A model generated the notes under the pieces. The model saw nothing but the letters and a program-made list of their open reading frames with translations. It did not search any database and had not been told where the DNA came from. A stretch of 33,328 nucleotides of DNA from Verticiella alkaliphila. Its GTDB lineage: Bacteria > Pseudomonadota > Gammaproteobacteria > Burkholderiales > Burkholderiaceae_B. A program made the position numbers and the translations under genes. The DNA is taken from NCBI RefSeq assembly GCF_018904615.1, contig NZ_JADCNH010000045.1:1-33328 (forward strand), read 5' to 3'. Of the stretch, positions 28,449 to 33,328 are shown one piece after another. Every line of letters starts with the position of its first letter. Positions within the stretch are counted from its first letter, which is position 1.

Positions 28449-29254
28449 CCCACCTTACCACTGCCTGGCGCCGCTTCCTCCTCGCCGCCAGCGTCACCCT
28501 TCTCGCCGGCTGTGCGGCCACGGGGCCCGAAGGCCTGCGCATCGATCGCAGCATCGAGGCCACCGGCCAAGGCAGCCGCGCCCAGTTCCTGGTGATCCAC
28601 TACACCGCCACCGATCGCGACCGCTCCCTGCACCTGCTCAGCAAGGAGAAGGTCAGCAGCCACTACCTCGTCACCGACGACACGCCCCCGCAGGTCTATC
28701 AGCTCGTTGATGAGAACCGCGCCGCCTGGCACGCCGGAGAAAGTCAGTGGCGCGGCCGCACGTTCCTCAACGCGAGCTCCATCGGCATCGAGATCGTGAA
28801 CCCGGGCTTTACCGACAATCCGGACGGCACGCGCCAGTGGTATCCGTTCTCGGCCGGGCAGATCGATGCCGTCACCAAGCTCATCCGGGACATCACGCAG
28901 CGCCACGGCATCGCCCCGCAGGACGTGGTCGCACACAGCGACATCGCCCCTCAGCGCAAGCAGGATCCGGGCCCCCTCTTCCCCTGGGCAGACCTGGCCG
29001 CGCAAGGCCTCGTCCGCTGGTACGACCCCGCTGCAGTGGCCGCCCATCAGGTGCGTTTCGCGCGTGACGGCGTGCCGGATGTGGCATGGTTCCAGACCGA
29101 GTTGACGCGCATCGGTTATGCGGTGCCCCGGCACGGCATGTTCGATCAGGCAACGCGCAACGTGATCGCTGCGTTCCAGATGCGCTATCGCCCGCAGGAC
29201 ATCGCTGGCCAGCCAGACCTGCAGACGGCGGCCATCCTCGCCGCCGTGCAGTGA
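28445..29254 (+). CDS. N-acetylmuramoyl-L-alanine amidase of the AmiD type (lipoprotein)
   Basis: AmiD-type enzymes are zinc amidases that cut the bond between muramic acid and L-alanine in peptidoglycan or its fragments, on the periplasmic side of the outer membrane. The 269-residue protein has a lipoprotein signal with lipobox LAGC (Cys23). Its amidase_2 domain has zinc ligands His52, His164 and Asp174, plus Glu116 and Lys172 as catalytic candidates, matching the E. coli AmiD pattern. A helical peptidoglycan-binding domain lies at about 200-269. The start overlaps the sensor kinase stop (ATGA). Expression from a two-component operon would make this a wall-turnover enzyme under signal control, which is inference. 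Confidence 0.92.
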   Translation: MTHLTTAWRRFLLAASVTLLAGCAATGPEGLRIDRSIEATGQGSRAQFLVIHYTATDRDRSLHLLSKEKVSSHYLVTDDTPPQVYQLVDENRAAWHAGESQWRGRTFLNASSIGIEIVNPGFTDNPDGTRQWYPFSAGQIDAVTKLIRDITQRHGIAPQDVVAHSDIAPQRKQDPGPLFPWADLAAQGLVRWYDPAAVAAHQVRFARDGVPDVAWFQTELTRIGYAVPRHGMFDQATRNVIAAFQMRYRPQDIAGQPDLQTAAILAAVQ

Positions 29255-29265
29255 AAACGCTGCGC

Positions 29266-29294
29266 TTGCATCGGGTGCAAAGCCTCGCTATAAT
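29266..29294 (+). promoter_or_regulatory. Promoter of the first initiator tRNA gene
   Basis: TTGCAT (29266-29271) and a consensus TATAAT (29289-29294) are 17 bases apart. Transcription would start about seven bases before the tRNA. It begins only 11 bases after the amidase stop. Confidence 0.8.
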
Positions 29295-29299
29295 CCATC

Positions 29300-29389
29300 T
29301 CTTCAGACGCGGGGTGGAGCAGTCTGGAAGCTCGTCGGGCTCATAACCCGAAGGTCACAGGTTCAAATCCTGTCCCCGCAACCAAATCA
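29300..29389 (+). repeat. 90-bp direct repeat containing tRNA-fMet (second copy 29530-29619)
   Basis: The segment from eight bases before to five bases after the tRNA is identical in the copy at 29530-29619, with a period of 230 bases. The flanking DNA differs. The duplication therefore covers little more than the tRNA and its immediate leader and trailer, perhaps kept identical by gene conversion. Confidence 0.9.
29308..29384 (+). tRNA. tRNA-fMet (CAT), copy 1
   Basis: The 77-base gene folds as an initiator tRNA. It starts CGCGGGG and ends CCCCGCAACCA, so bases 1 and 72 are C and A and do not pair. Three G-C pairs (GGG/CCC) flank the CTCATAA anticodon loop. Both features are initiator hallmarks. 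The T arm is ACAGG-TTCAAAT-CCTGT. The CCA end is encoded. Confidence 0.97.
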
Positions 29390-29391
29390 AG

Positions 29392-29427
29392 AAACGGCCC
29401 GATTGCCACCAGCTATCGGGCCGTTTT
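29392..29427 (+). terminator. Rho-independent terminator after tRNA-fMet copy 1
   Basis: Twelve-base arms AAACGGCCCGAT and ATCGGGCCGTTT around an 11-base loop, followed by a short T run. It starts eight bases after the tRNA. Confidence 0.85.
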
Positions 29428-29518
29428 GCATGGTGCTCGGTTCGGCAGTCCTGGCAGGTGGCACCGCAGCCTGCAGCGCGCAACAAGCCGCTTTCAAGCA
29501 GGCTTTCGCAATTCGGTG

Positions 29519-29524
29519 TATAGT
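29519..29524 (+). promoter_or_regulatory. -10 element of the second initiator tRNA gene
   Basis: TATAGT lies 19 bases before the tRNA, exactly where TATAAT lies for copy 1. No good -35 is seen 17 bases upstream, so this promoter looks weaker than that of copy 1. Confidence 0.5.
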
Positions 29525-29537
29525 TCAATTCTTCAGA

Positions 29538-29614
29538 CGCGGGGTGGAGCAGTCTGGAAGCTCGTCGGGCTCATAACCCGAAGGTCACAGGTTCAAATCC
29601 TGTCCCCGCAACCA
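29538..29614 (+). tRNA. tRNA-fMet (CAT), copy 2
   Basis: Identical over all 77 bases to the copy at 29308-29384, with the same unpaired C1-A72 and GGG/CCC anticodon stem of initiator tRNAs. A terminator separates it from copy 1, so it probably has its own transcript. Confidence 0.97.
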
Positions 29615-29622
29615 AATCACGG

Positions 29623-29657
29623 AAAAGGCCCGATCGCTTCAAGCGATTGGGCCTTTT
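29623..29657 (+). terminator. Rho-independent terminator after tRNA-fMet copy 2
   Basis: Fifteen-base arms AAAAGGCCCGATCGC and GCGATTGGGCCTTTT, with one G-U pair, flank the loop TTCAA. It ends in a four-T run nine bases or so after the tRNA. Confidence 0.85.
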
Positions 29658-29788
29658 GCATTGGCATTGCGCCTGGAAGACAAAAGGACGCGCGTTCGCG
29701 TGAGACGCAAGCGGGGCGGCCCCAGTGCCACCTTTGAGCGCCCACTGCCGATACACTCCGGTGTCCTGCACCCGGAAAACGCTTCGTG

Positions 29789-30313
29789 ATGACGTCTCCA
29801 CACATGGCGGCTGCCGAATCCGCGGCCCGACGCTCCTTCGCACTTTGGCTCGTCAGCATGCTCATCGCATACGTCGTGATCGACATGGGCCTGCAGTGGT
29901 CCTCGGGGCAGGCATTGCCCAGTGACCTCATCCTTGCCCTCGTGCTGCTCAGCGCGGCCATGATGGCGGCAGAGGCCCATGTGAAAGTGGGCCGGCGGGC
30001 GCCAACCGGCCGCAGCGCCTGGCGGCTCTCGCTGACCTTCGCGATCATCCAGGCGGCCCTCTGCATGGCGCTCGTGGCCCTCCTCAGCCTTGCAGGCCTG
30101 CCTATGGCCGCCGCCCACGTCGTCGTCACGCTCTGGCAGGCAGAGCCGGGTCTCGTGGCCGGCATGACGCTGGTTTATCTTGTGGTCTGGCTCCTGGTGG
30201 CGCGAGTCGGCCTGTCGATCGGTGCCTCTGCCGCCGTCAAGCGCCAAGCCCTTGCTGCACGCATGGCGCCGCCGGCTCGTCGCCAGACGGACCGGGAGGC
30301 CGGCAGCGAGTGA
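29789..30313 (+). CDS. Small polytopic membrane protein of unknown function
   Basis: I do not recognise a function. The 174-residue product has four hydrophobic spans, at about 19-35, 45-60, 80-102 and 120-142, with a positively charged loop after span 2 (HVKVGRRAPTGRSAWR) and a charged C-terminal tail. The layout of four spans with an RAPT-like loop resembles small uncharacterised inner-membrane proteins of the ABZJ_00895 type, but that match is from memory and weak. Start choices are GTG 29786, ATG 29789 and ATG 29804; none has a good Shine-Dalgarno sequence. It stands alone between the tRNA terminator and the sigma-54 unit. Confidence 0.65.
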   Translation: MTSPHMAAAESAARRSFALWLVSMLIAYVVIDMGLQWSSGQALPSDLILALVLLSAAMMAAEAHVKVGRRAPTGRSAWRLSLTFAIIQAALCMALVALLSLAGLPMAAAHVVVTLWQAEPGLVAGMTLVYLVVWLLVARVGLSIGASAAVKRQALAARMAPPARRQTDREAGSE

Positions 30314-30419
30314 GCAACAGGGCCCGCGGCGCTTTTGCTGGCCCGCGTAGAGAAGCGTTACAGCGACGTGCAAAATTTACATGCCGCGCGTTGCGAGATG
30401 ACAAGGACGGGCCATTTCA

Positions 30420-30444
30420 CAGGGGTTTTCCGGGCACTCCCCTG
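30420..30444. promoter_or_regulatory. Inverted repeat upstream of the sigma-54 promoter
   Basis: CAGGGG (30420-30425) and CCCCTG (30439-30444) are separated by 13 bases, about 25 bases upstream of the -24 element. It could be part of an activator-binding site, although sites for sigma-54 activators are usually about 100 bases upstream. Confidence 0.3.
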
Positions 30445-30466
30445 GGGAAGCACAGCGAATTACGAT

Positions 30467-30482
30467 TTGGCACGCATGTTGC
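30467..30482 (+). promoter_or_regulatory. Sigma-54 (RpoN) promoter
   Basis: TTGGCACG, four bases, then TTGC reproduces the -24/-12 consensus (YTGGCACG-N4-TTGCW) except for the last W, which is G here. Transcription should start near 30494, about 37 bases before the small membrane protein gene, whose Shine-Dalgarno sequence then lies inside the leader. Confidence 0.75.
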
Positions 30483-30530
30483 GTAAGGGTATGGCAACTG
30501 AATCCGTCCTTGCGCGACAGGAGCCTTACC

Positions 30531-30695
30531 GTGATCATCGCCGTCGAAACCGCCCTCGTCATTCTTTTCCTCTCCGTCGTTGCGCTCGGGATTGCGCTAC
30601 TGGGCGATCACGTCGCACAGATGCTCTCGCGCAACGACCCCTGGCCGACTGTCAAAGCGCGCCGCGCTGCTGCCATCGCCAAGCGCCGCGCTTGA
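30531..30695 (+). CDS. 54-residue single-span membrane protein
   Basis: The GTG at 30531 is preceded by AGGAG (30519-30523) at a seven-base spacing, a strong ribosome-binding site in a region where most starts have none. The 54-residue product has one hydrophobic span (IIAVETALVILFLSVVALGI, about 2-25), then a short polar stretch (DHVAQMLSRNDPWPT) and a strongly basic tail (KARRAAAIAKRRA). The basic tail predicts a cytoplasmic C-terminus. There is no lipobox and no cysteine. It is the only gene between a sigma-54 promoter and a terminator. The function is unknown; a small regulator of a membrane complex is a guess. Confidence 0.62.
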   Translation: MIIAVETALVILFLSVVALGIALLGDHVAQMLSRNDPWPTVKARRAAAIAKRRA

Positions 30696-30710
30696 CGCGC
30701 CTGCCAGCAC

Positions 30711-30739
30711 GCGGACCCGCCCGGGTCCGCAAAGTTTTT
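30711..30739 (+). terminator. Rho-independent terminator after the small membrane protein gene
   Basis: Nine-base perfect arms GCGGACCCG and CGGGTCCGC with a two-base centre (effectively a 7-8 bp stem) are followed by AAAG and five Ts. It closes the single-gene unit 15 bases after the stop. Confidence 0.75.
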
Positions 30740-30767
30740 GCAGCGCCATCACGGGCTGTGCTACGAT
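30738..30767 (+). promoter_or_regulatory. Candidate sigma-70 promoter upstream of scpB
   Basis: TTGCAG (30738-30743) and TACGAT (30762-30767) are 18 bases apart. This would give scpB a leader of about 215 bases. Nothing else is recognisable in the 30740-30988 gap. Confidence 0.4.
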
Positions 30768-30988
30768 CCTGACCATCGCTGCCGCCCGGGCCATCGTCCA
30801 GGCAAGACAGCACGCTACCGAATTTCGTGTTCGCCGCGCCGCCAGGCGCACTAGCGTCGCAACACGGTTCATCGCATCTCCAGGCATCCGACAGCCCGAG
30901 ACCTCAGGCTCCCGTTCGGATCGGCCTGCACGTACAACGACACTAAGGCATCTTGCGGGCATCGCCCGCCTGGATACACGCTGCCAAT

Positions 30989-31999
30989 ATGAACACCAGC
31001 GAGGCAAAGCTCGTCCTGGAGACGGCACTGCTATGCGCCCCGCAGCCGTTGGGTCTGGTCGACATGCGTCGACTTTTCGACGACGAGCTCGATGGCCAGA
31101 CCGTGCGCAGTCTTCTCGATGAATTGCGCGAGGATTGGCGCGAGCGCGGCCTCGAGCTCGCGCGTCTCGCGACAGGCTGGCGATTCCAGAGCCGCCCGGG
31201 CATGCAGCGGTATCTCGAGCGGCTGACGCCAGAGCGCCCGCCCAAGTATTCCCGCGCGGCCCTGGAGACGCTCGCCATCATTGCGTACCGCCAGCCCGTC
31301 ACCCGAGGCGATATCGAGGATATCCGCGGTGTCACGGTCTCGACCAACGTGGTTCGCGCCCTGGAAGACCGAGGCTGGATCGAAGTCATCGGCCACCGGG
31401 AGGCGCCAGGCCGGCCGGCGTTGCTGGGCACCACCCGTCAGTTTCTGGATGATCTGGGCCTGGCCGCACTGGACGAGCTGCCGCCGCTGGATGCGCCCGA
31501 AACTGCTGCCACGTTGGCAGCCCTGGCGGCGGAATTGGGCCAGGCAACGGGCGAGGACACGGCCGAGGCCCGCCTGCCAGGCCTTGACGAGGCCTCGGCA
31601 GACGATGCTGCGGCACCCGACGAGCCTGGTGAGCCAATCGCCGCGGCGCCGTCGGACGACCCGGCCCCCGCCGAGCACGAAGAGCGACTGCAGGACCCGG
31701 CAACGATGGATGCCGAGCCCTTTGAACTTACCCCGTACACGTCCGAGGACGGCAACGCCGACGAACCTTCGGATGCGCCGGGGGCGGCCGATCCGGCCGC
31801 GAGCGACGAGATTTCACCCGAGGCTCCCGTCGAGCCTTCCGACACGCTGGCCGAGACACCGGACCAGCAGGCCGCCCTCCCCGGCTTCGACGGTGACACC
31901 ACCGACGTGACCGAAGCCCGCCCCGCGTCCCCGGACGCAACGCCCGGCGGCCCCGACTCCCAAGAACATATTCAGCCTGACTCCGACCATGACCGATAA
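30989..31999 (+). CDS. scpB: Segregation and condensation protein B
   Basis: ScpB dimers bind ScpA and the SMC protein to organise and segregate the chromosome. The 336-residue protein has the paired winged-helix body in residues 1-170, including [27 protein letters not shown] and [18 protein letters not shown]. It then carries an unusually long acidic tail (about 171-336) rich in Asp, Glu, Ala and Pro, without predicted fold. The core is normal length and the tail nearly doubles it. ATG 30989 gives the family start; there is no good Shine-Dalgarno sequence. Its stop lies 11 bases inside the rluB frame. An scpA gene is not next to it in the window. Confidence 0.93.
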   Translation: MNTSEAKLVLETALLCAPQPLGLVDMRRLFDDELDGQTVRSLLDELREDWRERGLELARLATGWRFQSRPGMQRYLERLTPERPPKYSRAALETLAIIAYRQPVTRGDIEDIRGVTVSTNVVRALEDRGWIEVIGHREAPGRPALLGTTRQFLDDLGLAALDELPPLDAPETAATLAALAAELGQATGEDTAEARLPGLDEASADDAAAPDEPGEPIAAAPSDDPAPAEHEERLQDPATMDAEPFELTPYTSEDGNADEPSDAPGAADPAASDEISPEAPVEPSDTLAETPDQQAALPGFDGDTTDVTEARPASPDATPGGPDSQEHIQPDSDHDR

Positions 32000-33328
32000 C
32001 ACCAGCGCCCCGACCCCTGACGCCCCTGCCGATTCCGGCGCCACTGCGGCGCCCGCGGGTCGTGGCCGACGGGGCAACCTGCGCACGCCGTTCCGCCGCC
32101 GCCGTCCCAACGCCGAATCGGCGCCCGCCGTCGAAACGGGTACGGAATCGGCCGCTGCTGCCGACGCACCGCCGGTCGACCGGGGTAGCGACAAGGATGC
32201 GGACGAAGCCCTCGCCCTCATCGATGCCGGCAGCCAGATCAAGCAGCGCCTGGCCAAGCAGCTCGCCAGCGACGTCGTGGCACCCAAGCTGCACAAGGTG
32301 CTGGCCGATGCCGGTATCGGCTCACGCCGCGAGATGGAAGAGCTCATCGTGGCAGGCCGCGTGTCCGTCAATGGCGAGCCGGCCCACATCGGCCAGCGCG
32401 TGAGCCCGACGGATCAGGTCCGCGTCAACGGCAAGCTCGTCGAACGCAAGCAGCGCGCACGTGCGCCGCGCGTCATCCTGTATCACAAGCCCGCCGGCGA
32501 GATCGTCACGCACGATGATCCGGCAGGCCGCGCCACGGTGTTCAGCCGGCTTCCCAAGATCAAGAACGGCAAGTGGCTCTCCATCGGTCGTCTGGACCTG
32601 AACACCGAAGGCCTCCTGATCTTCACCACCTCCGGCGATCTGGCCAACCGGCTCATGCATCCGCGCTACGGCATGGAGCGCGAGTACGCCGTGCGCGTGA
32701 TGGCCGAACTCACGCCCGAGCAGAAGCGCTCGCTCACCGAGGGCATCCAGCTCGAGGATGGCCCGGCCTCCTTCAACGCGCTGCAATTCATCGGCGGCGA
32801 AGGCAGCAACCGCTGGTATCGCGTGACGCTCTCCGAGGGCCGTAACCGCGAAGTGCGGCGCATGTTTGAGGCGGCGGGCGTGATGGTGAGCCGCCTGATC
32901 CGCGTGCGTTTCGGCGACATCGGCCTGCCGCGCACCTTGCGTCGCGGACGCTGGGAGGAGCTGGAAGCGCCGCTGGTGACCGCATTGATGCTGCAACTCG
33001 GCCTCATTCGCGAGACCGAGGAAGGCGGCCAGGGCAAGCGTCGTCACAGCCAGCCGCTCTCGCACGACAGCGCCCTGCCCCCGGGATTCGGCACGATGGA
33101 GCAGAACGGTACGAACGGTGCGCGCGTCGGCCGTCGCGGCAATGTCCAGGGCGGGCGTCGCCAGGGCGCCAGCACGCCGTCGGATCCGTTCGGGACGGGC
33201 GGCCTGCCCATGCCCAGCACGGCGGTGCTCAGCGTGAATGGCGGTTTCGCCAACGGCCATCCGCACGGCGGCGGCGGCAGGCCTGCGGCGGTGGCGGCCG
33301 GGGCAAGCCCGGCAACGCCGCTCCGGCG
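31989..33328 (+). CDS. rluB: 23S rRNA pseudouridine(2605) synthase RluB, C-terminus cut by the window edge
   Basis: RluB makes pseudouridine at position 2605 of 23S rRNA. The visible 446 residues begin with a basic, disordered extension (1-95). The S4 RNA-binding domain follows ([19 protein letters not shown], about 99-117, then VSVNGEPA), and the RsuA/RluB catalytic domain with [11 protein letters not shown] and nucleophile Asp203, then [13 protein letters not shown] Gly/Arg-rich tail runs to the edge. ATG 31989 overlaps the scpB end by 11 bases, so it is coupled to scpB. No in-frame stop appears before the window ends. Near 33280 another frame looks more like a normal tail. Confidence 0.93.
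   Translation, partial: MTDNTSAPTPDAPADSGATAAPAGRGRRGNLRTPFRRRRPNAESAPAVETGTESAAAADAPPVDRGSDKDADEALALIDAGSQIKQRLAKQLASDVVAPKLHKVLADAGIGSRREMEELIVAGRVSVNGEPAHIGQRVSPTDQVRVNGKLVERKQRARAPRVILYHKPAGEIVTHDDPAGRATVFSRLPKIKNGKWLSIGRLDLNTEGLLIFTTSGDLANRLMHPRYGMEREYAVRVMAELTPEQKRSLTEGIQLEDGPASFNALQFIGGEGSNRWYRVTLSEGRNREVRRMFEAAGVMVSRLIRVRFGDIGLPRTLRRGRWEELEAPLVTALMLQLGLIRETEEGGQGKRRHSQPLSHDSALPPGFGTMEQNGTNGARVGRRGNVQGGRRQGASTPSDPFGTGGLPMPSTAVLSVNGGFANGHPHGGGGRPAAVAAGASPATPLR

Overview
The window is GC-rich, tightly packed bacterial chromosome. The order ribF-ileS-lspA-coaBC, the recA-recX pair, the tandem initiator tRNAs ahead of scpB-rluB, and the protein sequences themselves point to a betaproteobacterium of the order Burkholderiales, probably an Alcaligenaceae-like lineage. 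That placement is an inference from gene content; there is no rRNA in the window.

Left part (1-9860): the start of an Arg/Gly-rich reading frame runs off the left edge and overlaps purN, both on the minus strand. Divergent from purN is a plus-strand housekeeping run: ribF (FMN/FAD synthesis), ileS, lspA (lipoprotein signal peptidase) and coaBC (coenzyme A synthesis). dut, which often follows coaBC directly, is here separated from it by about 2.7 kb. That stretch holds two accessory genes: a Sec-exported, cysteine-containing protein with a Trp/Arg ladder, and a cysteine-free DUF4214 protein that looks like a type I secretion substrate.

Middle part (9871-20873): an acyl-CoA ligase gene is divergent from a LysR-type regulator. 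Next comes a minus-strand polar-solute ABC importer (ehuB-ehuC-ehuD-ehuA order) most like ectoine/hydroxyectoine importers, with a perfect 26-nt palindrome upstream of its binding-protein gene. rapZ and rlpA are translationally coupled on the plus strand. A FtsX-fold permease of the YbbP type and a truncated haemoglobin form a minus-strand pair.

Right part (20965-33328): a 3-oxoacid CoA-transferase pair (scoA-scoB) is divergent from the electron-transfer flavoprotein-ubiquinone oxidoreductase gene. A strong bidirectional terminator then separates that gene from recA-recX. recA has a textbook SOS promoter with a LexA box between -35 and -10. Divergent from recA is a three-gene unit with ATGA overlaps: response regulator, sensor kinase and a lipoprotein amidase of the AmiD type. 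Two identical initiator tRNA genes follow, each with its own -10 and terminator. After them come an unrecognised membrane protein and an isolated unit made of a near-perfect sigma-54 promoter, a 54-residue single-span membrane protein and a terminator. The window ends with scpB overlapping rluB, which runs off the right edge.

Most genes are ordinary core genes. The parts most worth attention are the sigma-54 micro-unit near 30.5 kb, the two-gene secreted-protein insertion between coaBC and dut, and the palindrome-controlled Ehu-type importer.
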